Notes: a model not told the origin generated them from the letters alone. 64,000 bases of DNA from Ga0077523 sp038324085 (GCA_038324085.1 JBBQHP010000014.1:1-64000); one strand, 5' to 3'. Positions 35,060 through 45,500 are shown, counted from the first letter of the stretch. Made by a program: numbers and translations.

Positions 35060-37897
35060 GTGACGTTCGCGCATCCGCAGGCACTCTGGCTCCTCGCGCT
35101 ACTGCCCGTGATCTGGCTGTTCGCCCATCGCGGGCGCCACGGCCTCACGCCGCGCCGGCTCGTCGGCGCGGCGTTGCTGAGAAGTGCCACCGTCGCCCTG
35201 TTGGTCGTCGCCATCGCGCAGCCGCGCGTGCCCGAACGCAGCCGGGCGGTATCCGTGGTGTACGCGCTCGACATTTCGCGCAGCGTCGCGCCCGAATTCC
35301 TGGACCGTTCGCTCGCATGGATCCGCGCGACCAACGCGCACTTCAAGCCGGCGCAGGCGCGCTATCTCGTGTTCGCGGAGCGCGCGCGCCTGCTGGCATC
35401 GCTCGAAGATGTGGCCGCCGTCGCGGTGTCGTCCACGGACCGGCCGGGTGGCGCGCAGACGATCGCACAGGACGCGACCGACATCGAACAGGCGCTCGGC
35501 GCGGCGCTACCGGGTTTCGGGCCGGGCGAGGAACGGCGTCTCGTGTTGATCTCCGACGGCATCCAGACCCATGGCGACGTATGGCGCATGCTGCCCCGCC
35601 TGCAAAGCGGCAGGGTGCGTGTGTACGCCGTGCCGGCCGCGGTGGCGCGCGCGCGCGATGCCTGGGTGGAGACGATCGTGGTGCCGACCGGCGTGCGTGC
35701 CCAGGATCCGTTCACGCTGCGGGTGAATGTGCACGCTCTGGGCCCGATGGCCGCGCGGGTCCGGTTGACGAGCGGCAGCCAGCGCCTGGGCGAGGAGTCC
35801 GTGACCCTGCACGCGGGTGTCAACGAGGTTGCGTTCGAGGCGACCCTGCCCGACGCCGGCCTCCGGCCGCTGACCGCCACGGTGCACGCGCAAGGCGATC
35901 GGTTCGAGGACAACGACACGCTGGTCGACAGCATCCAGGTGGGGCCACGGCCCCGGGTGTTGTACGTCGAAGGCGTCCCGGAAAGTGCTCACCATCTGGC
36001 CGACGCATTGCGCGCGCACCATCTCGACGTGGCCATCGCGGGGCCCGAAGCTTTCGCGGCACGCGCGTCGTCGCTCGGCAGCTTCGACGCCGTGATCCTG
36101 AGCGACCTCTACGTGCAGACCATCGACGCAAAGTCGCAGGCGGCACTCGAGGTGTTCGTGCGCGACCAGGGTGGCGGCCTGATCTTCGCCGCGGGCGAGA
36201 GCACCTATGGCGAGGCAGGCTATGCGGGCAGCGCACTGGAGCGCCTGCTCCCGGTACGCTTCGAGGGCAAGCGCAAGCGGCGCGAACTCGATCTCGTGCT
36301 GCTGATCGATCGCTCGCACAGCATGCGCGGCCGCAAGCTCGAACAGGCGAAGACCGCGGCGTTGTCGACCCTGGATCTGCTCGAGGCGCGCCATCGGCTC
36401 GCCGTGGTCGCATTCGACGCCCGGGCGCACGAAGTGGTGCCGCTCGTCGCGGTCGGCAACAAGCGACGCGCCGAGGACCTGATCGCAAGCATGACGGCGC
36501 GCGGGCAGACGAACATCCTGCCTGCGTTGGTGGAAGCGCAGCGTCTCCTCGCGGGGTCGACCGCGACCACCCGGCACGTCATCCTGCTCTCGGACGGCGT
36601 GACGGTGCAGCCGCCCGGGCCGGGCTCGGATGCGCCGAATGCCGCCCAGATCCAGGCGCTGATCCAGAGGGGTCGGGAAGAAGCCATGCGCCGCGACGGC
36701 ATCGCGATGCCGCCGCCGGAGGCGGCCGTGCCGGTTGCCCATCCCGGGGCCATCGAGACCCTGGTCGCGAACCTGGCCCGCGCCGGGATCACCGTCTCCA
36801 CCGTGGCCATCGGCGACAAGCCCGATCTCGCGCTGATGGGAGACATCGCGGCCCTCGGACGCGGCCGTGGCTACGTCGCGCGTAGCGACGCGGAGATCCC
36901 GAGCCTGTTCGTGACCGAAACCCGGCGCCTGCTCGGTGCGTCGATGGTCGAGGAATCGTTCCGGCCGACCCGGCGCCATCGCGTGGCCGCCCTGGCGGGC
37001 CTCGACTTCGCGAGCGGACCGCCGCTGCGCGGCCTGGTGGTCGCGCGTGCCAAGACTTTCGCCGAAGTCCTGCTGACCGGCCCCGGGGATCGGCCGTTGC
37101 TGGTCACGACGCACTTCGGCCTGGGCAAGACCGTGGCCTTCCTGTCCGATGTCAAGAATCGCTGGTCCAGCGAATGGATCGGCTGGGACGGCTACGGGCG
37201 CTTCTGGGCGCAGCTCGTGCGCGCTACGATGCCGCGGCCGGACGCCGGCAACCTGACGCTGCGCGTGACGCGGACGGGCGGTGAAGCCGTGGTCGAATTG
37301 CGCGCGCTCGATCGCGGGCACGGGTACCGCAACGGCCTCGCGCCCGCCATTCGCCTGGTCGATCCGTCCGGCCGGGCGACCACCCTGATGCTGCGGCAGG
37401 TCGCACCGGGACACTACGCTGCGCACCGGGCACTCGAGGTCGGCCATGCGCAGCCGTACCGGTTCGAACTGATCGAAGGCGGCGGCCTCACGCGCGCAGA
37501 CGTCCGGGACGCGGGCAGCCGGTCGCTCGGCTACGGATGGTCCGACGAATATCGTGCGCTGCCACCGGACACGGCCTTGCTGCGCTCGCTGAGCGAACTG
37601 ACCGGCGGCGCATACGAACCCAAGGCCGCGGACATCTTCGCGCTGCACGGCGACGGCGAACCGACACCGCGGCCGCTCTGGCCGTACCTGATCGCGGGTG
37701 CACTCGGATTGTTCCTGCTCGACATCCTGTGGCGGCGCGCGCCGTGGACCGTATCCCCGCGGCGCTGGCGCAGCGCACCGATGATCACTGGCGGCGACCG
37801 CGATCGGAGCCCGCACATGCGGATGGATCCCGGCGAAACATTCGTGCCCGGTGCCACGGGCCACGCAGTCGAACGAACCCTGGGGAGAAGAGCGTGA
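35060..37897 (+). CDS. Large membrane protein with two VWA domains around a glutamine-amidotransferase-like domain
   Basis: A 945-residue protein: two N-terminal membrane helices; a first VWA domain with intact DISRS (about 73); an immunoglobulin-like beta region (about 210-295); a class I amidotransferase-like fold (RVLYVEGVPESAHHLADAL; AVILSDLY; FVRDQGGGLIFAAGE) without a catalytic Cys; a second VWA domain with intact DRSHS (about 416); and a C-terminal membrane helix. Such proteins form periplasm-facing complexes with BatA-like partners under a MoxR ATPase, which is missing here. It starts with GTG, nine bases after the previous gene. Confidence 0.75.
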   Translation: MTFAHPQALWLLALLPVIWLFAHRGRHGLTPRRLVGAALLRSATVALLVVAIAQPRVPERSRAVSVVYALDISRSVAPEFLDRSLAWIRATNAHFKPAQARYLVFAERARLLASLEDVAAVAVSSTDRPGGAQTIAQDATDIEQALGAALPGFGPGEERRLVLISDGIQTHGDVWRMLPRLQSGRVRVYAVPAAVARARDAWVETIVVPTGVRAQDPFTLRVNVHALGPMAARVRLTSGSQRLGEESVTLHAGVNEVAFEATLPDAGLRPLTATVHAQGDRFEDNDTLVDSIQVGPRPRVLYVEGVPESAHHLADALRAHHLDVAIAGPEAFAARASSLGSFDAVILSDLYVQTIDAKSQAALEVFVRDQGGGLIFAAGESTYGEAGYAGSALERLLPVRFEGKRKRRELDLVLLIDRSHSMRGRKLEQAKTAALSTLDLLEARHRLAVVAFDARAHEVVPLVAVGNKRRAEDLIASMTARGQTNILPALVEAQRLLAGSTATTRHVILLSDGVTVQPPGPGSDAPNAAQIQALIQRGREEAMRRDGIAMPPPEAAVPVAHPGAIETLVANLARAGITVSTVAIGDKPDLALMGDIAALGRGRGYVARSDAEIPSLFVTETRRLLGASMVEESFRPTRRHRVAALAGLDFASGPPLRGLVVARAKTFAEVLLTGPGDRPLLVTTHFGLGKTVAFLSDVKNRWSSEWIGWDGYGRFWAQLVRATMPRPDAGNLTLRVTRTGGEAVVELRALDRGHGYRNGLAPAIRLVDPSGRATTLMLRQVAPGHYAAHRALEVGHAQPYRFELIEGGGLTRADVRDAGSRSLGYGWSDEYRALPPDTALLRSLSELTGGAYEPKAADIFALHGDGEPTPRPLWPYLIAGALGLFLLDILWRRAPWTVSPRRWRSAPMITGGDRDRSPHMRMDPGETFVPGATGHAVERTLGRRA

Positions 37898-38036
37898 ACG
37901 AAATCATTCGCGAGAGCCGCGATCCGGTGCGAACCGGCCATCACGGAGACTGCAACGCCGGCGTTGCGACAAGGCACCGGTCGGAGGAGTGCGGGCAACC
38001 AACCACGACGACGCCGGCACAGTCCAGGGGGTGCGC

Positions 38037-39695
38037 ATGAGCGCGGCGGCGGGTGTCCCGCCGGCGCCCGCCATGACCCGCGACGACCGGCTGGTGATCG
38101 TGGCGTCGTCGCTTGGCACGGCGTTCGAGTGGTACGACTTCTTCCTGGTGGGCGCGCTGGCCAGCGAGATCAGTCGCCACATCTTCTCGGGCGTGAACCC
38201 GCAGGCCGCGTTCATCTTCACGCTGCTTAGCTTTGCCGCGGGCTTCGCCGTGCGTCCGCTCGGCGCGATCGTGTTCGGTCGTCTGGGCGACGTGGTGGGC
38301 CGCAAGCATACGTTCCTGATGACGATCATCCTGATGGGCGCCGCGACCTTCGTCATCGGCCTGCTGCCCGGATATGCATCGATCGGACTGCTCGCGCCGA
38401 TCATCTTCGTGGGCGTGCGCATGGTGCAGGGTCTCGCGCTCGGCGGCGAGTACGGCGGGGCCGTCACGTATGTGGCCGAGCATGCGCCGAACGGCAAGCG
38501 CGGGGCCTGGACATCGTGGATCCAGGTCACGGCGTCCCTCGGCCTGCTGTTGTCCCTCGGCATCATCCTCGGGCTGCGCAAGCTGCTCGGCGAGGAGAGC
38601 TTCGCGCTGTGGGGCTGGCGCATTCCGTTCCTGTTCTCCATCGTGCTGCTGGGGATTTCGGTGTGGATCCGTCTCAAGCTGAGCGAATCGCCCGCATTCC
38701 TCAGGATGAAGGCGGAAGGGAGGTCGTCGAAGGCACCGTTGTCCGAGGCGTTCGGCCGCTGGCGCTATCTCAGGCTGGTGCTGATCGCGTTCTTCGGTCT
38801 GGCGATGGGGCAGGCCGTGGTCTGGTACACGGGGCAGTTCTACAGCCTGTTCTTCCTGACGCAGGTGCTGAAGGTCCCGGGCGCCACGGCGAACGTCATC
38901 ATCGTCGTCGCGACCATCGTCACGGCGCCGCTGTACGTCGTGTTCGGCACCCTGTCGGATCGCATCGGCCGCAAGCCGCTGTTCCTCGGCGGTTGCCTGC
39001 TCGCGGTGTTGACCTTCTTTCCCATGTACAAGGCGCTCACCCATTTCGTGAATCCCGCGCTGGAGGCCGCGGAACGGCAATCCCCGGTGCACGTGGTCGC
39101 CGATCCGGCCGAATGTTCGTTCCAGTTCAACCCGGTCGGTACCGCCAGCTTCCACACCTCCTGCGACCTTGCGCGCAGCGCCCTGTCGAAGGCGGGGCTC
39201 AGTTTCGACACGCGCCCTGCACCGGCAGGAACGGTGGCGCAGGTCCACATCGGCGACACGGTCCTGACCGCCTACGACGGCAGCGCTGCCGACGCGAAGG
39301 ACCGCGCGCAGGTGTTCAAGGATGAACTCGCGCAGGCGCTCGCGCAGGCGGGCTACGCCGCGACCGCCGATCCGGCGGCGGTGAACACGCCGATGGCCAT
39401 CGTCGTCGTGGTCCTGATCATGGTGTGCGGAACCATGACCTACGGCCCGCTCGCCGCCATGTTCGTCGAGATCTTTCCCACCCGCATCCGTTATACGGCG
39501 ATGTCGTTGCCGTATCACGTGGGCATCGGCTGGTTCGGCGGATTCCTGCCGGCAGCCGCGTTCGCGATCGTCGCGTCGACCGGGGATATTTACTCCGGCC
39601 TGTGGTATCCGGTGATAATCGCTGCGGTGTCGGCCGTGGTGTGCCTGCTGTTCATGAAGGAGACGCGCGACGTGGATATCCATGCCGTTGAATGA
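38037..39695 (+). CDS. MFS transporter, metabolite:proton symporter (MHS) family
   Basis: A 552-residue, 12-helix transporter. TAFEWYDFFLVG near the start, GRLGDVVGRKHTF in the first cytoplasmic loop and GGEYGGAVTYVAEHAP are typical of the ProP/ShiA/KgtP group, which imports organic acids or compatible solutes with protons. The family is usually about 430 residues; the excess is a roughly 115-residue hydrophilic insert (about 337-451, with two Cys) between late helices, facing the periplasm if the topology is standard. The ATG at 38037 has AGGGGG upstream; a GTG two codons earlier is possible. The substrate is unknown. Confidence 0.85.
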   Translation: MSAAAGVPPAPAMTRDDRLVIVASSLGTAFEWYDFFLVGALASEISRHIFSGVNPQAAFIFTLLSFAAGFAVRPLGAIVFGRLGDVVGRKHTFLMTIILMGAATFVIGLLPGYASIGLLAPIIFVGVRMVQGLALGGEYGGAVTYVAEHAPNGKRGAWTSWIQVTASLGLLLSLGIILGLRKLLGEESFALWGWRIPFLFSIVLLGISVWIRLKLSESPAFLRMKAEGRSSKAPLSEAFGRWRYLRLVLIAFFGLAMGQAVVWYTGQFYSLFFLTQVLKVPGATANVIIVVATIVTAPLYVVFGTLSDRIGRKPLFLGGCLLAVLTFFPMYKALTHFVNPALEAAERQSPVHVVADPAECSFQFNPVGTASFHTSCDLARSALSKAGLSFDTRPAPAGTVAQVHIGDTVLTAYDGSAADAKDRAQVFKDELAQALAQAGYAATADPAAVNTPMAIVVVVLIMVCGTMTYGPLAAMFVEIFPTRIRYTAMSLPYHVGIGWFGGFLPAAAFAIVASTGDIYSGLWYPVIIAAVSAVVCLLFMKETRDVDIHAVE

Positions 39696-39775
39696 GGTCG
39701 CGGCGCCTGGCGCCGTCCCGGCCCCATGGCGCGGTGCGGGCCCCGCTTCATCCCGCTTCCCAGGAGAATAAAAAG

Positions 39776-41089
39776 ATGAACATGAAACGGTTCAGCCGCA
39801 TGGGCATTGCGGCCGTTGCGACATTCACAGTGACCTTGGCGTACGCCCAATCGCTGCCGACCGCCACGCCCGAATCCGTCGGCATGTCCTCGGCCCGGCT
39901 GGCGCGTATCGGGGTCGCCCTGCAGGCCGAGGTCGACCAGGGCCGGATTCCGGGGGCCGTGGTGATGATCGCGCGCCACGGCAAGCTCGTGTACAGCGAG
40001 AGTTTCGGCTATCGCGACAAGGCGAGCGGCACACCGATGACGGTGGACTCCATCTTCCGCATCTACTCCATGACCAAGCCGCTGGTGTCGGTCGCGGCGA
40101 TGATGCTGGTCGAGGATGGCAAGGTGCAGTTGACGGACCCGGTGTCGAAGTTCCTGCCGGCGTTCAAGACGATGCAGGTGAGCGTGGCGCATCCCGACGC
40201 CGAATTCGCCAGGTTGACCTATGCGACGGTGTCCGCTGCACGCGAGATGACCGTGCAGGATCTCTTGCGGCATACCGCGGGTCTCGCCTATGGCGAGATC
40301 ACGCAGAACGCCCCGGTGAAGAAAGCCTACCAGGACGCGGGCATCTTCAAGACGACCATCGAATTCGATGCGCGCGACCTGACGCCGGCCGAACAGGTGG
40401 AGCGTCTGGCGAAGGCGCCGCTCGCCCATCAGCCGGGGACGGTGTGGGAATACAGTCTGGCGAGCGACCTGCTGGGGCGGGTGATCGAGGCCGCCTCGGG
40501 GATGCGGCTCGCCGATTATCTCGAGGACCGCCTGTTTCGGCCGCTCGGGATGGCCGACGCCGCATTCTGGGTTCCCGCCGCAAAGCTGCCTCGACTCGCC
40601 CAGGCGCTGCCCAGCGATCCCGCCACGGGCACCCCGATCCACCTGATCGATGTCAGCGCGCCGCCGAGCGCAGACTCCGGTGGCGCGGGCGGGGTGGCGA
40701 CCGCTGGCGACTACCTGCGCTTCGGCCTGATGATGCAGAACGGCGGCGAGCTCGGCGACACCCGCATCCTGAGCCGGACGACCGTTGCGCTGATGACCTC
40801 CGACAGCCTGGGAACCCGCATAGCGGCGCCCGTTACACCCGGGGAACTGCTGCTCGGCACCCCCGGCTACACCTTCGGGCTGGGTTTCGCCGTACGCCAG
40901 GCGCCGGGTATTGCGGGCGTCCCCGGCTCCGCGGGCGAATTCATGTGGGGCGGCTACGCGGGTACCTATTTCTGGATCGATCCGAAGGAGGCGCTGGTCG
41001 CGGTCTACATGTCGCAGGCGACCGGCCCCACGCGGCCGTACTACCGCCGCCTTGTGAAGGCCCTGACGTATCAGGCGATCGTGGATTGA
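39776..41089 (+). CDS. Exported serine hydrolase, beta-lactamase/family VIII esterase type
   Basis: A 437-residue protein with a signal peptide (cleaved near AYAQS, residue 25) and the class C beta-lactamase fold: nucleophile S-M-T-K (in IYSMTKPLVS), Tyr in WEYSLASDLLGR, and a WGGYAGTYFW segment in place of the KTG motif. YSL and WGG forms are typical of EstB-like family VIII carboxylesterases and not of true beta-lactamases. AGGAGA stands nine bases before the ATG. A long hairpin joins its stop to that of the next, convergent gene. Confidence 0.85.
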   Translation: MNMKRFSRMGIAAVATFTVTLAYAQSLPTATPESVGMSSARLARIGVALQAEVDQGRIPGAVVMIARHGKLVYSESFGYRDKASGTPMTVDSIFRIYSMTKPLVSVAAMMLVEDGKVQLTDPVSKFLPAFKTMQVSVAHPDAEFARLTYATVSAAREMTVQDLLRHTAGLAYGEITQNAPVKKAYQDAGIFKTTIEFDARDLTPAEQVERLAKAPLAHQPGTVWEYSLASDLLGRVIEAASGMRLADYLEDRLFRPLGMADAAFWVPAAKLPRLAQALPSDPATGTPIHLIDVSAPPSADSGGAGGVATAGDYLRFGLMMQNGGELGDTRILSRTTVALMTSDSLGTRIAAPVTPGELLLGTPGYTFGLGFAVRQAPGIAGVPGSAGEFMWGGYAGTYFWIDPKEALVAVYMSQATGPTRPYYRRLVKALTYQAIVD

Positions 41090-41130
41090 TGCCCCGGGGC
41101 GGGCCGGTTGGGCGGCCCGCCCGGGCATCA
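41087..41130. terminator. Shared bidirectional terminator-like hairpin between convergent genes
   Basis: Arms 41087-41106 and 41113-41130 pair over 18 bases with a two-base bulge and a six-base loop. The outer ends are the stop codons themselves: TGA of the esterase and, on the other strand, TGA of the receiver gene. There is no T-run, so it may act as a stabilising 3' hairpin as much as a terminator, on both transcripts. Confidence 0.6.
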
Positions 41131-41538
41131 GCCGGGGTCGGGATCGAGCCGGGGAAGGGTCGAGAGCAGGGGGGCCAAGGTGGTGGCGACGGTGTCCTTG
41201 CGCAGCAGCGCGGCAGCGCCCGCCTCCCGGGCGAGGCGGACGAAGTCTTCCTCTTCCGTCCAGGACAGGAGAATCACCATGCTGTCGGCCATCGATTCCT
41301 TGATGCGCCGCGTTGCCTCCAGGCCGTTGATGCCAGGCAGCTGGATTTCCATCAGCACCAGGATTGCGCGCCATTGCCGGACCAGTTCGACCGCGGTTTC
41401 ACCGTCGTGGGCCTCGACGATGGTGAATTCCGGGCGGTGCGAACGCAGCACTTCGCCGACCACCCGCCGCATGCGTTCATTGCCATCCACGATCACCGCG
41501 GCCGGCGCTGCGCGCTTCGGATCGGACCCGGCGGTCAT
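41128..41538 (-). CDS. Stand-alone receiver-like protein with Glu in place of the phospho-Asp
   Basis: A 136-residue protein made of one receiver (CheY-like) fold. The residue that is normally phosphorylated, in the LMDIQMPG-type strand, is Glu64 (VLMEIQLPGINGLEAT). The acidic pair near the N-terminus is reduced to one Asp (VDG), while Lys114 is kept. Asp-to-Glu often mimics the phosphorylated state, so it may be constitutively active or only bind partners. It follows the NarL-type regulator gene on the same strand, 128 bp downstream. Confidence 0.75.
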   Translation of the reverse strand: MTAGSDPKRAAPAAVIVDGNERMRRVVGEVLRSHRPEFTIVEAHDGETAVELVRQWRAILVLMEIQLPGINGLEATRRIKESMADSMVILLSWTEEEDFVRLAREAGAAALLRKDTVATTLAPLLSTLPRLDPDPG

Positions 41539-41666
41539 CCTGAAGCCAGACAGAGGGGGTTGCCCATGCCGAAATTATGGCTTGCCCCGCACGACCCGTC
41601 TGTCAGGAGTTCCGAACAAGATGCGGCGTTGCATCATGCCTAATTCGCCTTCATGGGGCGTGGCGG

Positions 41667-42302
41667 TCAGTCGAGCGTCGTGACGCCGTGCTGCAGGGCG
41701 AACTTGACCAGCGCCGGGATGTCGCTGACCCCCAGCTTCTTCATCAGCCGGCTGCGGTAGGTTTCGACAGTCTTCGGCGACAGGTGGACCTGGCGCGCGA
41801 TTTCGGCGCTCGAGCGGCCTTCGACGACCATCTGCAGCACCTGCCTTTCGCGGGTGGAGAGGCTGGCGAGCGGCGCCGAGGAGTCCAGGTGTCCTGGTTC
41901 GGGCAAGGCCTCGAGCCCCTGGCTCAGGTAGCGGCGGCCGGTCGCGACGCAGCGGACCGCCGCGACGATCTCGGCGCCGGCCGCGTCCTTCAGCACGTAG
42001 CCGGCGGCGCCCGCGGCGAAGGCGCGGGCCACATGCTCGCGATTGGAGTGCATCGACAGGACGACCACGGCAATGTGCGGGTCGCGTTCGCGGATGGCGC
42101 GGGTCGCCTCGATGCCGTTCAGGTCGGGCATCGAGATGTCGGTCACCACGACGTCGGGCCTGAGGATGCGCACCGAACGCACCGCCTCCGCGCCGGTCGC
42201 GGCGGTGCCCACCACCTCGAGATCGAACGTCTGGCCGAGCAGCATCGCCACGCCTTCCCGGATGATGGTGTGGTCATCGACGACCATGACGCGCACCTTC
42301 AT
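41667..42302 (-). CDS. NarL/FixJ-type response regulator
   Basis: A 211-residue regulator. The receiver domain has VVDDHTIIREG, phospho-Asp in VVVTDISMPDLNG and Lys in YVLKDA; the LuxR-type helix-turn-helix has LSTRERQVLQMVVEGRSSAEI and SPKTVETYRSRLMKKLGV. It activates or represses genes when phosphorylated by a histidine kinase. The ATG at 42302 starts the receiver directly; the frame runs upstream but without homology. Its likely kinases are those at 46413-49868, though they are separated from it by other genes. Confidence 0.88.
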   Translation of the reverse strand: MKVRVMVVDDHTIIREGVAMLLGQTFDLEVVGTAATGAEAVRSVRILRPDVVVTDISMPDLNGIEATRAIRERDPHIAVVVLSMHSNREHVARAFAAGAAGYVLKDAAGAEIVAAVRCVATGRRYLSQGLEALPEPGHLDSSAPLASLSTRERQVLQMVVEGRSSAEIARQVHLSPKTVETYRSRLMKKLGVSDIPALVKFALQHGVTTLD

Positions 42303-42532
42303 GGGTCTGGCACGCCTTGCAGCGGGCGAGGTGCGCAGTGTTTGGCGGGCTTCTTTCCGGTCCACCGGCGGGTCGCCACCCCGCGGGCTTCCGGTCCCGC
42401 GACTGAGCGCGCGGCGCCTTCGGGCATTTGCGGCATCCTGACCCTTCCTTGCATCCAGCGGCCGTGGCGCCGAGCTTCAACCCGGTCGAGATGCCGGGAT
42501 TGTGCCCTAAAGCGCCCGCGGGGTCGTGATCC

Positions 42533-45500
42533 TCATTGCGACTGGTGGCGGCTGAATTTTCCCGCCACCGCAGGGGTCATGGAGGCAATGAAGTCGCGAA
42601 CCTGGTCCAGGGGCATCGGTCGGCTGATCAGATAGCCCTGGATCTCATCGCAGCCGAGGGTGCTCAAGGTATCGTGCTGCTCCTGCGTCTCCACGCCCTC
42701 GGCGATGACCACCAGCTTCAACGAGTGCGCGAGCGAGATCACCGAGCGGACGATCGCCAGGGATTGCTCGTCGGCCATTCCCGCGACGAAGCTGCGATCG
42801 ATCTTGAGCGCATGGATCGGCAGGCGCGCGACGTACGCGAGCGAAGAGTAGCCGGTCCCGAAATCGTCGACGGAGATCTCGACGCCCAGACCGCGGATGG
42901 TCTGCAACTTCGCGGCGATCGCCTCGAAGTTCTGCATGATCACGGTCTCGGTGATCTCGATGTCCAGCAGCGAGCCTGCCGCCTCGGTCCTCTCGGCGGC
43001 ATCGACGACGGTTCGCACGAAGTCCTTCTGCCGCAACTGGAGCGGCGAGACATTGACGGCGACGCGCACCGGCGCCGCACCGGCCACGACCCAATGCTCG
43101 CAATCGCGCGACACGCGCGACAATGCCCACCGTCCGGCCTCGAGGATGAGACCCGTCTGTTCCATCAGCGGGATGAACTGGCTCGGCAGCACGAGTTTGC
43201 CCTCTGGATCCCGCCAGCGCATCAAGGCCTCGAGACCCATCAGCTTGCCGGTCCGGGCGCTGACCTTGGGCTGGTACCAGAGGATGAGCTCGTCGTTTTC
43301 CAGCGCGCGTCTCAGACGACTCTCGAGACGCAGCGAATCGGCAATGCGCGCATTCATCGCGGGGCTGTAGAACTGGAAGGGCAGGCTCTCGGAGCGCGCA
43401 CTGCGCAGCGCCGCTTCGGCATTCGCGAAGAGTGCCTCGGGGTTCCTTGCATCGCCCGGATAGAGCGCCACGCCGGCTGTGGCGGAGACGCTCAACTGCT
43501 CCTTGCCGACCGTGAAGGTCTGATCGAAGCAGGCCCGGCTGCGGGCTTCGAGCGCATGCGCGCCGCCTGCCGCGCTCCAGACCGCCGTCACGGCGATCGC
43601 AAAGCGATTGGATCCGACGCGGCCAAAGGAATCCTCCTGGCGCACGCCCTTCTGCAGCCGCTGCGCCACCGACCTCAGCAGTTCGTCTCCGGCCTGACGG
43701 CCCAGCGTGTCGTTGATGTAACGGAAACGGTCCAGATCGAGCAGGATCAGCACGACGCTCTCACGGTTGCGCGCGGCCGATCCGATCTGATGCGACAGGC
43801 GGTCGAAGAACAGGGTGCGATTGGGCAATCCCGTCAACACATCGTAGTAGGCGAGGAACTCGACGCGCTCCTGCTGTGCGATGAAGCTGAGGGCGAAGGA
43901 CACGTCCCCGGCGAGTTCTTCGAGCAGCTTGACCTCCTCGGCGTCGAAGAAGTTGGTCTCGAGGCTGTAGAGGATCAGGGAGCCGATGACATTGCCATCC
44001 ACGGACAGGGGCAAGGCGATCACCGAACGGCAGCCGCGGTCGAAGGCGCGCCGTCGCAACACGTCCAGATCCGGCTTCGACGCCATGTCATTGTCGATGA
44101 CGGTGCGGGCTTGGTTCAGCGACTGCATGCCCGCGCCGCGCAACGTCAATCGTGAACCGGCAGATTCGGTTTCGCGCACTCCCTCGAAGAATTCATCCTC
44201 GACACCCGCCCAGGCGTGCGCCTCGAGGCTGCCGGTTCCGGGATCGCGCAGGCCGATCCAGGCGAGCGGAAAGGCGGCGTCGTGGGTCGCAATGCGGCAC
44301 GCCTCGTTGAACAGTTGCTCGCGATCGCGGATGCGCACGATGGCCGAGTTGATGCCGCTCAGCACGGCATAGATCCGGTTCAACCGGGCGATGCGACGCT
44401 CGTGTTCCCGGCGTTGCGTGATGTCGTGAAAGATGACCTGCACGATGCCGCCTTCGAGCATCTTGAGGCTGATCTCGGCCGGAAAGGTGCTGCCGTCCTT
44501 GCGCTTGACCATGCGCTCATAGCGCAGCGCATCGCCGGCAGCGACGGCCTGCAAGCGCGCCGTGTGCACGTCGTGCTCGTCGTCGAGATAGGTCACCTTG
44601 GCGTTCATGCCCACCAGCTCGTTCGGCCCGTAGCCGAGCAGTTCGGAACCGCGCGTGTTCACCATTACGAAGATGCCCTCGGCATCGCTGATGAAGATGC
44701 CGTCCGAGGCCTGTTCGATGAGTTGGCGATACTTGGTTTCGCTCTGCAGCAGCCGCTGCTCGGCCAGATTGTGCTCGGTGACGTCCTCGCCGATGCTCGC
44801 CATCCCGATGACCTCGCCGGACGCCGCACGCAGCACGGTATTGCTCCAGCGGATGGTGCGCCGCACCCCGGCCCGCGTGAGAATGTCGTTCTCGTGATGC
44901 CAGGCGGTCGGTTGATCCTCGATCAGCCGGGCGAACATGTCGCGGGTCGCGCGGTCGTGTCCGGGCACGAACAGCTCGAACCAGTCGTTGCCGATCAGTT
45001 CGTCTACTTGCCAACCGGTTGAGGCGGAGCAGGAAGTCGTTGCAGTAGTTGATGCGCCCGTCGCGATCGATGATCAGCGAGACGAGCTGGACATTGGCGA
45101 GAATCGCGCTGAACCGGCGTTCCGATTCGCGCTGCTCCTCGTCCTTCTTCGACAGCTTGTTGGTCATGAGGCGCAGATGTTCCTCATCGAAGCCCTCCGG
45201 GGCCGCAAGCGGGGCGATGGAGGAACTCTGCATGAGGGCGCGATCGACCTGCGCGCAGGATCTCTTCCGGCGGCGAGGGCTTGGTGAGCACCTCCAGCAC
45301 GCCGCCGGCTTCGGCCAGTCTGCGCGCGTCCTCCTCGAGATAGCTGGCGGAGAAGAACACCACCTTGGTGTCGGCCACGGCCGGCTCGCTGCGCAGCCGA
45401 CGCACGAATTCGAACCCGTCCATGCGCGGCATGAGCACGTCGCAGATGACGAGATCGGGCCGCTCCCGCTGCACGATCTCGATCGCCTCGGCGCCGTCGA

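Noticed and set aside
35507..37864. A 785-codon minus-strand frame opposite the double-VWA gene
   Set aside because: It has no ribosome site, domain or sensible composition, while the + strand has two intact VWA metal sites.
39776..41089. Serine hydrolase first suspected of a lost Tyr-x-Asn motif
   Set aside because: Y-S-L and WGG are normal for EstB-like family VIII esterases, so nothing is missing.
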